A DNA stretch of 64,000 nucleotides from Sinohyriopsis cumingii (GCA_028554795.2 CM068839.1:43087117-43151116); one strand, 5' to 3'. Positions 43,373 to 55,727 are shown, counted from the stretch's first letter. Translations and numbers: made by a program. Notes: a model not told the origin generated them from the sequence alone.

Positions 43373-44819
43373 AATAACTGGGTACAGGTTTTAACATTAT
43401 CAACAATGGAGGCCGCACTAAGCTCAATTTTCAAGATAAAGAACCTCACTTTAACAGAATTATCTTATACTAAAGGGTGACATATTCTTTCAATTTTTTG
43501 ACAAATTAAATGTTTTGGTCTACAGGTGAGTTATATAGTTTTAAACAAATTTCATTATTCATTATATCATTGTCATCAAGCTAATGAATAGTAAAACATG
43601 GTTCTCCCAATATTCAACAACTGAATCATACACATAACTTGTTGAGGCTATTTCTGAAAGCAGCATCATTCTGGTCTCATCACTGTAAAACAACTACAAT
43701 CATATTTAAAAACATCAATGTATAAATAATATTACTTTAAAACAAACATTACAATGCATGAAAATATTATTATGGCCTGAAAATTGGTGTCCATAAGCAG
43801 TATCTGAGGGCACACAAAAAATATGGTAATATATGGTGGTCTTCAAACTGCACTTTCTCATTACTGTCTCATCAGGAAATGGGCGTTAAATGCCTATTCC
43901 AAGGACAACGATGGGGTCATTCCAGGTTGATTGGGGCAAGTATGAAATCTACAACCTTAGAATACAAGTCTAGTGCACTACAAAATGAGTTACCATGGTT
44001 ACCATGGCTTCAGTGTTAATCTATGAACACAGATGGTTCATGTTGTGGTTTATCTATCTGTCTGATGACATAAACTGCAACTTTATATGATTAGAATTCC
44101 AAATGTATTTTAAGCAAAGGTTCTGACCTTTGATCCCAGCAATGCTTTATCCACACCACCCCCTTCCTAGCATTTGACTTGCAACCCCCCCAACAAAACA
44201 CTAACAAAGAATCTTGATGCCGTCAAATCAAGGGATACAAGGCAATAGATATATCTCACCATTTTGTCCACGGTAAGACAAAAATCTTAAAAGTATGATT
44301 TCTTCTTAAATAATTTTCTCTTTTACATACCCATGCTAAAATACCCCCCTTTTTAAATCCTGTTATCTTCATACATTTCCTTATTTAAAATACCAACATC
44401 ATAGCCACATATTATCAAATCTTTGGTCATGCAAGTCCCAACACTACTGGGACAAATGTATTACTTATCTCTACTGGAGCGATGTATTGCCTGGTGATTG
44501 CTGCATTAACATACGACACAGAAAACTTACTTTTTTTCTGTCTTCTCTTTGTTTCCAAAGGGATTAAAATTAGGCCATGGAGACTTTTTCTTGGTATCTG
44601 CACTTTTGCTGTAATATTAGTCAAAACGGAGTTACACCAGCATGCTTTTAATATTGGTTACCAACCTTAGTTTTTGGACTGCTGATAAATAAACAAATAT
44701 TAGATTAGTAATACAAATATAAAAATGGCATACAAATTTGAATTAGTTGGTTGGTGCTTAATCCTTCATTTAACATAGAATCCATGTAAAACATATGCAT
44801 GTTTGGTAAATGTTTGATT
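43373..44819. other. Intron sequence, nothing recognised
   Basis: No exon, tandem array or transposon end is supported in this stretch. Confidence 0.45.
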
Positions 44820-45023
44820 GTCTGTCTAATTGATTGACTGATTGATTGATTGGCATCTAACTCTTCTTCAACACATGAAAATTTATATTATGCTGAAGTA
44901 ATTGGTGCAAAGTCCCCTGCCCAAAGAACCATCAGGGTGCCTAACCAGTCAGGTCTACTTGAACCAGCACCTCTGTGGTTCCAATTCCAAGAATGTTAAC
45001 CAATGAGCTACCACAGTTCCCCA
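44820..45023 (-). mobile_element. tRNA-derived SINE, family 3, with (AATC)n tail
   Basis: On the minus strand 'TGTGGTAGCTCATTGGTTAAC' is A-box-like and 'GGTTCAAGTAG' is B-box-like; the copy ends in a CAAT/AATC tetranucleotide run (plus strand 'ttgattgattgattg'). The pattern fits a tRNA-derived SINE; the copy is diverged. Confidence 0.5.
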
Positions 45024-45163
45024 TATAATTTTGGGACATTTCCTCCCAAAACCTTGCCTTTGGACAAAAACTTAACCATTTATTGACATTCCACAAAATA
45101 TGTATCCCTAGAAACCCAAGTTTTTACAAGAATATCTAAGCAGCATCTGTGATTGCCATACAA

Positions 45164-45166
45164 ATA

Positions 45167-45238
<72 letters not shown>

Positions 45239-45457
45239 TTACTTATAAGTCCAACTGCAAACAACACAGACCCTAATCTGCTTTCAGATACTGCACTGAC
45301 AGATCAGGGTTTATGTTGTTTGTTCTACTGATTACTCCTACCAAACTGCACAGACCCAGATCTGCTGGTGCATACTGCACAAGCAGATCTGCATCAACCA
45401 GTAGATCTGGGTCTGTGCAGTTTGCATTTGGACTTGACTTGTGACTATATATGGTAA
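45164..45457. mobile_element. Palindromic MITE, family P, copy F, with expanded TA terminus
   Basis: The right end 'ctatatatggta' and body ('ctgcaaacaacacagaccc', 'gcagatctgggtctg') are typical. At the left the usual 'accatatatactta' is stretched into about 70 bases of pure TA repeat (45169-45236) before 'cttacttataagtcc' resumes. Confidence 0.8.
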
Positions 45458-45990
45458 TGAAGCACTAACTGTACATGATTGTTGTTTACAGCACTAAACC
45501 TGGAGGTAAAGTATAGATACACTCTTTTTACTGATGGATATTATGGTTGAGACCCAATGGGGCATGCTTGCCAGGCCTATTTTATACCACAATATAAAAC
45601 AGTACCAACACTATAGTTTTCTTACTATATATCATATTTGCTTGATGATATAATGTAATTTAACTGCTTTTCTCACAACCGAAGTGTGTGCAACAGTTTT
45701 TATGGCTAAATTTCACATACCGGAAAATACCTGGTGTGAAATGATGTGATTTCATGTACAGTAATGGATCATAATAGACCTAGTGTGATGACATGTTTTT
45801 TGTGATTTTATAAATTACTGCATCATAATTCTGTTCAGATGAATGCTGTGGTTTTATGCATTGCTGCATCTCAACAGACCTGTCATTATGACATGTTGTC
45901 ATTTTATACATTGTTGCATCACAACAAACCTGTTATTATGACATGTTGCAAAGCAACAAATTTACTGGGTCATACATTTGATTGGTTAAA
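45458..45990. other. Intron sequence, nothing recognised
   Basis: A weak local repeat ('cattatgacatgttg', 'ttgcatcacaacaaacctg') occurs near 45880-45950. No exon seen. Confidence 0.45.
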
Positions 45991-46219
45991 TAGTTTTGTG
46001 GGTTTAAATGCCATTTTTTCAGCACATGAAAGGTTATATACATGGCTGTGGTGGAGGAAAAACCAGGGAAGAACCACTGACCCAACAGGAAGCTACTAGC
46101 AAACTATCTCACATAACCATGTTGGCCAAGTGGAATCTCAAATCCACGATGATTGGGGTGTGATGTGTGAGTGATCTGTAAAGGCAAGCGCCTTAGACCA
46201 CTTGGCTACCTGGGGACCC
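45991..46219 (-). mobile_element. tRNA-derived SINE, family 1, diverged copy
   Basis: Shares 'gggtttaaatgccattttt', 'cagcac', 'gaaccactgacccaacagga' and 'accacttgg' with the other family-1 copies in the same orientation as 51803-52056. Confidence 0.7.
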
Positions 46220-47334
46220 ACCTGCATTAGGAGTCATTTAAGGCAGGTGTATGTATCATTTCTAGGGTCTTTTTTTTTTGTTGAGAAAAGAGTTATTATT
46301 TAGTAATAGTTCTTTTATAAAATTCTGCACTTGTTTGTGAAATGTTTTATATCCTTTTGAATCCAGATTATACTGCTAGTGCCTTAAGTGCACATATGTT
46401 ATAAATTCTAAGTCTGTGAACATTTTTAGTTTTTTAGTGGTTGTGTTAGCATTAAGGTTGTAAAAGATTATAAAAAGTCCACTCTGGTGATGGTGAAGTA
46501 CCAATATATTAGTAGAGATTTAATGTAGGTGCAGAAAAACATGAAAGATCTTTATAAATTACTTGTATCCAACATGAACTGGTTTTGTGTTTGTATTTTA
46601 TGAACTGCATTTTTGTGTGTAAAACATATTCCCCACTGCAGACAAAATGACCAAAACACAAGTTTGATAAACAAGATAAAAACATTATTTTAATATCATG
46701 AAACTCTAATTAGGTTATGTATACACATGCCTATCAAACGCTAATTAGGTTACGTATACACATGCCTATCAAATTTGACTTTTGTGTAAGTTGCTAACAA
46801 GGTTAGCATACAGAAAGTCCATGTACCAAAATGTATTCCAAATATGGAATTATTGTTTTAAATGACATGAAAACCAAACCAAGTTATCTAAATTTGCAAA
46901 TATAAATTACTACTAAATTTCACTTGTCTATGTCCAGAGTTTAATTTATGCAATAATGTGCCCAAGTTTTATACCCAAAATTCAAGTCCAACAAAATTTC
47001 AAAACAAAATTTTTTTAAAAAAATGGAAAATTTCATTTAATTACACAAAAATTTAATAAGGTTGACACGCATACAAAAATGCCTGCCAAATTTAATATGT
47101 CAATGTCAAGTAGTTTTTGTGCAACAAGGGCAGTCACCAAAAAGTTTTATTTAAAAACTGCATTTGTGGCATAAAAATCTAAACAAGCCATCTATACAAG
47201 CACATAGAAATATCCACCAAATTTCATTTGTCTACATTAAGTAGTTTCTGCTAAGGATCTGACATAAGTACATGTCTGGAAGCAGACGACATCAAAATGG
47301 CCATGCAGTATGCAGTGGGGACTGGTATGAATTA
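46220..47334. repeat. Degenerate dispersed repeat region
   Basis: A small tandem duplication of about 39 bp lies at 46700-46775 ('ctaattaggtta.gtataca' twice). From about 46780 to 47260 the phrases 'gctaacaaggttagcat', 'gccaaattt' and 'tcaagtagtttttg' recur at about 150-bp spacing as an old dispersed family. Confidence 0.4.
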
Positions 47335-47925
47335 CTGTATATACTTAGTGAAAAGATGAGTCCAACTGCAAACTGCACAGACCAAGATCTGCCACTGCAA
47401 TGGTCTGTGTGTTTTGTTAGTAGTAATCAGTAGAAAAAAACAGCATAGACCCTGATCTGATACTGTATCGGTCTGTGTGTTTTGTAAGAATTAATCACTA
47501 GAACAACATAGGCCCTGACCTGCAGGCACATTATGCTATGTCAGATCAAGCTCATGGATGCTTCCCGATAAGGTCACTAGCAGATGAAATTCTGCCTATT
47601 TTACCTGGACGATGGGCAACCTGGCAGTTTCTTCTATATGCGATCACCAAAATTTACCATTTTTAACAAGGCACACTGAAGCAAAGTCAACTTATAAATC
47701 AAAAATGTAGATACTAACAGAAAGCTTGATTTGCATTCTGTTTATGCATGTAATTTTCATAAAAGAATTTTGAGATTCAATGAATTTATTTCAACTTCTA
47801 AACACCATATAAAGTCAAGTGTAAATCTGCCCACTGACCAAAAATATGGCAGATAATGACGTCATCCGGGAACTATCTATTGTTGTTTGCAGTTTGACTC
47901 AACTTGTAAGCGAGTATATATGGTA
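47335..47925. mobile_element. Palindromic MITE, family P, copy G, with nested insertion
   Basis: The left part (47335-47556) and right end (47878-47925, 'tgttgtttgcagtttgactc' to 'gagtatatatggta') are MITE sequence, with a local duplication of 'ggtctgtgtgttttgt' on the left. Between them lies unrelated DNA, described separately. Confidence 0.75.
47557..47877. mobile_element. Nested about 320-bp element inside MITE copy G
   Basis: Its ends GATGCTTCCCGATAAGGTCA and (reverse complement) GATAGTTCCCGGATGACGTCA are imperfect inverted repeats, and the MITE consensus resumes directly outside. No coding sequence. Superfamily unknown. Confidence 0.55.
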
Positions 47926-49002
47926 CATATATTCTGTATAAATGCAGTATTAACCATTCTTATTAACAAATAATGGAGTCTGATATGGAAACTCTCTAGA
48001 TTATATGATTAGAGAAAATATATCTGAACAAGGGGAAAGAGAAAGGGAGAAATTTAATTTCAAACATTCAATATTTTTGTTCCATAGCTATGCCTGTTGA
48101 AATCTGTCATTGGAGGAAATAAGCAGCCAAATATATAACAGTGCATTCAAGAGAAGACATGAAAGAGATTTATTACAAGCAGTTTGATTGCAGATGAGGT
48201 GAAACTGAGGTTAGGTACATAATCTGACATCTATTGAATAATATACAAACCTAGTTAAATGATTAAACAATTATGTATATTATGAAATGCTGAAATGAAC
48301 TTGTACAACTCTTGACCATAGTTTTCAGGAACTCTCCTAGAAAAAATGGTATCTGTCATCATTTGGTCAATGTTACATTATTATACTAATAATAATACTA
48401 ATAATAAAATACTAATTTGTAAAGTCTAATAAGGTCAAAAAGCTGAGTAATTATGTTGCATATTGAATTGACAACAAGTTTAGGAAACATAACCAAGTGA
48501 AAATGCCTTAACTAAACCCTTCATTGCAAATTTTCTATGTGATTTTGACCCCAAGATCAAGCATGTCAGAGAATGAACTGTCACAGCTTCATAATGTATC
48601 ATCCCAAATCCATCATGGAGTTTAGGAAACATAAGAAAATGAAAATAACTCTATCCAATATCTTAATGCAATGCTGAAGCTACTGCTGATGGCAGTGACA
48701 CTGCAAGTGATTTGCTATGTTTCAATAATGCAAACTTAATAATTATCTAATTTGTATTCAATATTTTGTTATGGGAGAATGATAAAAAAAAGATGGATGA
48801 CAATGATTTCAAGGGAAAGTAATTATGAATCATTACCTTGTATGAAAAGTATCTACAACACAGACCATATGATCAACCCCCTACAACTTTTTTTTTAAAG
48901 ATATTTTGGGTCAAATATGAACATATAAATACACAAAAAAATTCATCCTACTTTAGAGGAAGTTGTTGTTTTTCTTCTGGTCAATCAGAAAACTGAGAGC
49001 TG

Positions 49003-49003
<1 letters not shown>
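47926..49003. other. Intron sequence, nothing recognised
   Basis: No exon or transposon end is supported. A short (AAT)n-like run lies near 48385. Confidence 0.45.

Positions 49004-49060
<57 letters not shown>
49004..49060. repeat. (TA)n microsatellite
   Basis: About 55 bases of pure TA repeat. Confidence 0.95.
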
Positions 49061-49061
<1 letters not shown>

Positions 49062-49159
49062 TACCAGGTATTATTATACCATTCAAATTCAAAGATACAT
49101 GATTATTTGATCAAAATGTTCGACTAAAAATGAGTTCACGTAACTATTTGTCCTAAAAG

Positions 49160-49375
49160 TAAGCAATATAAGAGGATGAACCAGTCTAATGCATTTGTTC
49201 CTGTACAAATAGTAACCATTATCAAAAGGATGAACCAGTCTACTGTGTTTGATCCTGGATAATAGCAATTATTATTAGAGCATAAACCAGTCTACTGTGC
49301 ATGTTCCTCTATAATAGCAATCATTATTAGAGGATGAACCAGTATACTGTTTGTTCCTGGATAATATGCCTCCAA
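49160..49375. repeat. About 60-bp tandem repeat, four units
   Basis: 'gaggatgaaccagtctactg' then 'gttcctggataatagcaat' and 'attatta' recurs four times with substitutions. Confidence 0.75.
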
Positions 49376-49497
49376 CTGCAATAAATAATCCCAAGAACAT
49401 TATAAGACATCTGGGTCTACACTGTTCATTGGACATAGAATGAACTGACTAGACCATACAACTGAAAAGGTTGCTTCCTTGAACTGGATAGTTCATG

Positions 49498-50330
49498 ATC
49501 ATTAGTGATGTCCTTGCTCAGATCATAAATACTTTAAGAGTTCAAAATTTTCGGCAATATCACACTGCTTTCATAAGCAATTAATGTTAATCATGTGACT
49601 TATAACTCCCTTGTCACTGATGAGAAAGATCCACTGGAGGAAGTAGAGCATGTAGAATCAGCACCAAAGGTAAATGGCTATCCAGAGTGGATTTTCAAAC
49701 TTTCAGAAAAGCGAACAAAAACACCACACACAAAAACCCAGGAGTTGTCTAAATAGAACCTACATTGGCATGACCCGTATCTGTGGTACATCTAGTACAT
49801 AAGAAGTAATAGCCAGTATTAAGACAACATGGGATCAAGGTATATCACAAACCATACAACTCTTTAAGACAACAACTTACACATGTAAAGGACAAAACTG
49901 AAAATTTGAAAAAATGTGGTGTGGTTTATTTTATCAAATGTAATGATTGTGAGAAAAATTACATCATGGAAACAGGCAGTGTTAGAAACCAGTATTCAGG
50001 AATACATCAGTAGAGAGTCATCGGACATACATGAACATTGTAGGAATATGGGACATTCCATCATCCCCAATCAAACCAAGGTGATCGTATTAGAGAACAA
50101 TATATGAAAAAGGAAGGCAAAGGAGGCAATCCAAATACAACAGCTGTGGCAAACACTAAGCAGGGATGACAGGCTTGAATTACCATCCATCTACATCAGT
50201 CTCCTCGTATCATGTGACCATTACAAGTCATGCGATCAACATTAGTCGCTGATTAAGGCAGTGTGATATTGCTGAAAATTTCAAACTCTTAGGATATTTA
50301 AGCTCTGAGCAAGGGAAATTACTAATGATC
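49498..50330 (+). mobile_element. Penelope-like retroelement relic with inverted terminal repeats
   Basis: The interior, read on the plus strand around 49905-50080, encodes 'KCGVVYFIKCNDCEKNYI' followed downstream by 'DIHEHCRNMGHSI', the GIY-YIG endonuclease region of Penelope-like elements; just upstream 'VNGYPEWIF' fits the link between reverse transcriptase and nuclease. The frame is interrupted by stops. Flanking repeats of about 115 bp (49498-49612 and about 50213-50330) are inverted, as known for Penelope LTR-like ends. The reverse transcriptase is absent, so this is a deletion derivative. Confidence 0.75.
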
Positions 50331-50339
50331 AAAGACTAG

Positions 50340-50940
50340 ACCATGATGAGACAAATCAGGATTAAAATGAACTACACCATGATCAACCAGTACATTACAC
50401 ATCACAAGATCAGGTTCTACACTATTCACTCAAAATTATAGTAGAATGAACAGAATTGACTATGATCAACCAGCACATTATGCAACAGTGGATCATGGTC
50501 CACAATGTTCACCTGAAATTATAGTAAACAGAACCGACTGTGACTAACAAATGACTTGTGTGACATCTGACAGAACAGACCAAGATAAACCAATACATTA
50601 TACAACAGCTGGCAGATAAGGGTCTGCACTGTTCACCTGACATCAAGAGATGAACAAACTGTAATAAACCAGTCAATTATGTGACAACATATCATTGTCT
50701 GCACTTTTCACTTGAACAGTCCTTGATCAACCAGTGAATTACATGATAATAGATATGGATCAGACTGTTCACTTTATATCATAGTAAAATGAACAGAATT
50801 GACCATCATCAACCAGCACATTATAAAACAGTAGATCTGGATCTACTGTTCACTTGAAACTGCAGTAGAACAAACTAAATACAAAAACTGGTATATGATG
50901 TAACTGCAGATCTGGTCTGAGGTTATAAAACTTGAGAGTA
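50340..50940. repeat. Degenerate about 88-bp tandem repeat
   Basis: Units contain 'gaccatgatcaaccag.acattat', 'caacag.agatc', 'ctgttcacttgaaattatag' and 'agaatgaacagaa'. One unit also lies at about 49405-49470 on the other side of the Penelope relic, so the relic interrupts the array. Confidence 0.7.
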
Positions 50941-51089
50941 TAAACCTCTGCTCAAACATACAATTTTAACAATAAATAACTCTTCAGGATTATGCTGCAG
51001 CAATGAAATTTAAACGTCAATACAGAACTACACTACTTTCTATTTCTACCAAATTTCTTAAAAATGAACACTTTCACACTGTTTCAAAC

Positions 51090-51625
51090 CGTACTCTGTG
51101 AGCTCCAAAACATTTTATACCCTTGAGGCCTGGTCTCAAATTGTGTACTGTGATCACAAGTTCATGCTCAAAAACATTGTAGAACCTCAAGGCCTAATCT
51201 CATATACTGTGAATAGGAGTTCATGCCCCCAAACATTTTAAGACCCTGAGGGCTGGTCCTGTACATTGTGAGTAAGAGTTCATGCCCAAAAACATTTTAT
51301 AAGCTCAAGGCCTTATTTTGTGTATTGTGAATAGGAGTTCAGGCTCCAAAATAATCTCTAACCCTGAGGCCTGGTCTCAAATTGTACAATAAGCATGAAT
51401 TCATGCCCCAAAACACTTTATGACCTTAAAGCCTGGTCTTAAATTGTACACTGTGAGCAAGAGTTCATACCCGAAAACATTTTATAACCTCAAGACCTGG
51501 TCTCAAATTGTAAATTGTAAGCAAAATTCATGCTCCAAAAAATGTTTTACAGCCTCAATGCCTGATCTCGGCTATAACCTTGAGGCCGGATCTATGCTAT
51601 ACCTTTGAGGCCTGGTCTATGCTAC
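51090..51625. repeat. About 62-bp tandem repeat, eight to nine units
   Basis: Units read 'cctgaggcctggtctcaaat' then 'tgt.actgtgagcaagagttc' and 'atgccc.aaaacattttat'. Divergence between units is about 10-20%. Open frames across it are repeat artefacts. Confidence 0.88.
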
Positions 51626-51802
51626 TAATACAGAGATTCCCACTGTGGTATGTGGACCACTGTTGGTCTGCAAGCGCCATTCAAGTGGTCTGGTTTACAA
51701 TAATTAGCTAATGGTACAATCAACATTTAAGAAAGATCATTAAGTTGTCCACTGAGACCCTCAGAAATGTTAAGTGAACAGCAAAAAAATTTTGAGAACT
51801 GC

Positions 51803-52056
51803 TGTTGTTGTTGTTGTTGTTGTTGTTGTAGGGCTTAACGCCATTTTTCAGCACACAAAAGGCTATACATGGCGGCCAGTATTAATGGTGGAGGAAGAAC
51901 CCAGAAAAACCCCAGAAAGAACCACTGACCCACGAGAAGCTACTGACAAGCTTTCTCACATACCCACATTAGCCGAATCCGAGACTCGAACCCATGCAGA
52001 CTGAGGTGAGATGGCAGTGATCCGTAATGGAGAGCACTTTAGACCACTCGGGGCCC
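51803..52056 (-). mobile_element. tRNA-derived SINE, family 1
   Basis: On the minus strand 'ggccccgagtggtctaaagt', the B box 'GGTTCGAGTCTCGG', the body 'ctaatgtgggtatgtgagaa' and the tail 'aaatggcgttaagcccta' with a long (CAA)n run. It is a well-kept, probably younger copy. Confidence 0.85.
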
Positions 52057-52221
52057 CCACATTAAACAGTGCAGAGGTCTTAAAATTTCTCGCTGTACTA
52101 GAATATTTGGGTCAATATGGTAGAGAACCAGAAACAGATTCCAACATAATTTCAACCTGTCCATGCTAAAAATGTTATCATAATAATGGAATAAGAGAAA
52201 ACAAATGTCTGGTTCCCTTAC

Positions 52222-52498
52222 CTTGGGTTAGCAATGGGAGACTTTTTGTTGGCGATGGGAGAAGGTGATCCTGCAGCAGAGACAGACACAGCTGTGGATC
52301 CAAAGAAGTGTTCAATGCCCTCATCCTCCTTGAATGAATCTCCCTGTTTCTCCTGGCTGATGGGAGCAGTGGGACGAACAGTAGGACGGGTCCTTGTAGG
52401 AGGTTTTGCACGTTTGTAATTCCCCAACTTAGCTTCATGTGGTAGATCAAGCACTAAGTCATCTTCTTCTCTGATGACATGATTGGATGAATCTTCTT
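52222..52498 (-). CDS. Host gene, exon 2: CPI-like basic motif
   Basis: The acceptor 'gtttttttttcag' precedes 52498 (phase 1) and the donor 'CCCAAG|gtaagg' ends at 52222 (phase 2). It encodes EDSSNHVIREEDDLVLDLPH, then 'KLGNYKRAKPPTRTRPTVRP', then 'FKEDEGIEHFFGS' and a short repeat 'KSPIAN'. The basic 'RAKPPTRTRP' part fits the end of the capping-protein-interaction consensus (R-x-K, six residues, P) found in CARMIL, CD2AP and FAM21, but the upstream His and Thr positions fit poorly. An actin-capping partner role is therefore only a hint. Confidence 0.82.
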
Positions 52499-52518
52499 CT
52501 GAAAAAAAACAAACACAC

Positions 52519-52714
52519 TGTATACAGTAAAACTGGTCTTGAAAGACCACTGTTAATTGAGACCACCTGTCTTGAGAGACATTATTTGCAATCTATAGAT
52601 TTATTGATTATATAGCATTATGATCTGTTATGAGAGACCTGGTGTCTTGAAAGACCATAATTTTTTGGCAGAGGGGGTGGTCTTTCAAGACAGGTCTTAC
52701 TGTACTATAATCCC
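52519..52714. mobile_element. Tc1/mariner-like MITE
   Basis: The inverted ends 'acagtaaaactggtcttgaa'-'agaccac' and 'gtggtctttcaagacaggtc'-'ttactgt' are flanked by TA. About 196 bp with no coding capacity. The CAGTAA-type end suits the mariner/pogo group. Confidence 0.75.
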
Positions 52715-54371
52715 TCAATACAAAGCACCTCAGCCTAATAGTCCCCATTACAACATGGTCCCTAATACAACACATGTATGGCAATGGATGCAGTTTTACC
52801 ATTAGAAATCTATTTTCACACTGTACATGACAATGAAGTCTGATAGTAAACATTTCATATAAAGGACACATATTTATACGAAGTTTATGGTCCATTTTCT
52901 TAATTTTCAAAAAAAAAAAGAATTGCTGTACTTTATAAAGGACATGTCCATAAGGGGCAGATATTTCACTCTTTTTTAAACCAGCTGCTTCGTGAGGAAC
53001 TGTGTACTGGTGAAAACAAATTTGAAATACTATGCTATTTTTTTGGTGTACAACCTATTTCGAAAAAAAATTTTATTACAAATTTCAGCCTAAGCATGAA
53101 ACTTTGCAAAGTCTTAGTGAGGGAATTTTGTTTAATGGAAAATTAAAGTGTCAGAAATGACCAGATTTGTACTGGACTGATGGGATATCTTCAATCCAAG
53201 TGTATGAAAATGTACAGATACAGTAATACATATAATGAACAGTAAAGTGTTATATAAAGTACAATATAACAACATCACATCATAAAGCCACAGGATGTGC
53301 AAAATTGTTCACATTTTAGGTGGTCAGATTTCATAACTGTCAGTATGACATTACTTGACTGATGTCTAAAACAACTAATTCACTGATTCTCACATGGTCA
53401 TGCTTCGAGTTATTTTCTTTATTTTGAGTTATTCAACGTACATGTACCTTTTTATCCACAAACTGCTTTAGTATACGTGTGAACCTTCCTCTCGAGTGTC
53501 TCCTGTCACTCAATGAAACCTCCTGCATACTCAGAATAATTAATTCAGAACAGACAATTTTGCAGGTATTTTCTTACACCTTGCTTCCAGTGTAGTATAT
53601 TTCAGGTAAAGACTTCCTGTAATCACCTGACTGTGACCATCACACTTGAATTGGTAACTTGACAGATAAAACTGTATTTGCTAATTTGACACACAATAAC
53701 CTAATATCAGTCACTTGATTATACTATATGTGATCAGTACAAATTTGTAAAGGATTAAAGACATTAATGGATTATGGTTGGAGCAGTCATAACCTCGGTT
53801 ACATTTTAAAACCGATCAGTTTAGTATTGCATTTAATGATGGTCGACATCTAAACGTGTTAAAAGGCCATCATCTAAACAACCAAACTATCAACTGAAAT
53901 TCAATAATGTATGGAAACAGGAATTTCAGCAGTTTGGAATCAAGTTCCAAGGGACATGAATATGCATGCTGCCAATCCTACAAAGTTGAATTAAAGTGGA
54001 ACTTATTCAATATTCAATCCAGATAGCATCAAGGGAGGGAATTTATCTAAAAAACACCTATGATCATTAGTGGTCTTTTTAGCTAGATGAAAAATTGTCC
54101 GGTGCACAAAGGTAGGGAAGAAGTCAACAGAAATACACCTGACTAACCCTAATGTGGTGTTAAAGACTTGTCTATGCATTTTATCAGCATCTAGATCAAA
54201 TATCTTGATCAAATATCCTGGTATGTTACTTTTTTTTAATACTGGTGAGGTGAGAAAGTTGCAGGCAACTGACTCACCATTAAGAAAGCTTTTGTATTAC
54301 CATAATCATTAATGTTCCAAGAGATGCCAGGTAATTTCTGTAATCTTTAACAATTATGGCAAGATTCTGAA
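52715..54371. other. Intron sequence, nothing recognised
   Basis: Non-coding and AT-rich; no array or transposon end is supported. Confidence 0.45.
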
Positions 54372-54770
54372 TTATGAACTGTCATCATCATCATCTACAT
54401 CCACAAAGACATTGATCTTGTATGCAGACTTGAATGACGGTGAATGTGGGCATTCCAATGGTGACAAAATCCTATCTACATGTATTTCCTCTATCAATGC
54501 CTTGAATTGAATTCCATCCACTCTAGTGTCAGATCAGCATATTCCAGCATTTCTGTTCCATCCCTTTCATCAATGTGTGGATTGTTCTCCTCCTGTACAC
54601 CCGAAGTACAGGGATACAGCCTTCCATATTAGTAATGGTGATAAAGTACCATCTGCATATATCTTTTTGCCCACTAGACACACCATTGGTGTATTCGCAT
54701 TATACAATGCCAGTCCAGTACAGCTGGTTTGGCTCAGTTTAATGGCTCGATAAGTAATACTGGTTTGCTA
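54372..54770 (-). pseudogene. Possible decayed coding fragment
   Basis: On the minus strand a run 'VDGIQFKALIEEIHVDRILS' continuing to 'SAYKINVFVDVDDDDDSS' ends at a stop (54372). Further upstream, in other frames, 'GKKIYADGTLSPLLIWKAVS' and 'HIDERDGTEMLEYADLTLEW' look protein-like. The frames do not agree, so this looks like a decayed copy, perhaps of a transposase ('YADGT' resembles MULE proteins). Not recognised with any confidence. Confidence 0.25.
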
Positions 54771-55727
54771 TCAATTCCATAGGAATGGTCAGTCTGGTAC
54801 AGTTGATTAGTCAGAAGGCCGGCTATATGGCACATCTCTGTCTCATTTAATATGCTGCATGACATCATTCTTGCCACCATAGCAAAATTTAAAATCAGCC
54901 TTATGGGAAGGGCACAATGCACATTCAAATCCTTGAACTTGATTCCAGCAACAGAATTTCCAGTTTCCATCTATAATTTAATTTTGTGTAGTTTCCATCT
55001 ATAATTTAATTTTGTGTTATATTTCGAAGGCTGAGATTTTGGTGTTTTAGCATTGGGCATCTCAACAAACTTGAAACACTGAAGCCAAATCAACCCCATT
55101 TCATGCTGATTGAGCTCTTTAGTAATCCAACCATAATCAATTAATCTCTAATCCTTTAAGAATTAATTTTGACCACAAACAGTTTAATCCATGTCGACAT
55201 GTTAAGCACTGAAGCCAACCAACCCTGCTGACAGAATCAATGGGTGTTAATTGATATATGCTGCTTGAAATTAGCAACTAAATCATCTTGCCCCGCTTAA
55301 GCCAGTTCAAAGGCAGTATTACTGTAAATATAATGTACTGGAAGCAAAGTATGAAAAAAGTGAATAAATATAAATTTTTCAATAATGATTTTACATACAC
55401 TGGAGATTTCAGAGCATGACGGGAGGGACAGGAGACACCCATCATCTTGGGAATTAATACCTCCCATCCAGGAGGCTGATATGCATACAGGTATAATGGC
55501 ATCCACAAAGTAGGTAGAAAGGGATGTTAACTTGAAGGAATTACTTCCCTCTGTTTACCTGATTCTGTATATAGACAGAAAGGCATTTCTTCACCGATTT
55601 TGTGGGGGGCTGGATTGGGAGGTAGAAGAGATTAATTCTAATGTTAATATGATCAGGTAACATATCTTAGACATTTATCATTTCTGTATAAAAAATGTTA
55701 ATTATAACCTATAAATTTGTGGTTTCT
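54771..55727. other. Intron sequence, nothing recognised
   Basis: A perfect 28-bp tandem duplication containing 'tttccatctataatttaatt' lies near 54960-55015. No exon seen. Confidence 0.45.

Noticed and set aside
49610-49640. Hammerhead ribozyme core (CTGATGAGAAA) in the Penelope relic
   Set aside because: The core bases are adjacent with no room for stem II, and no matching stems I and III were seen.
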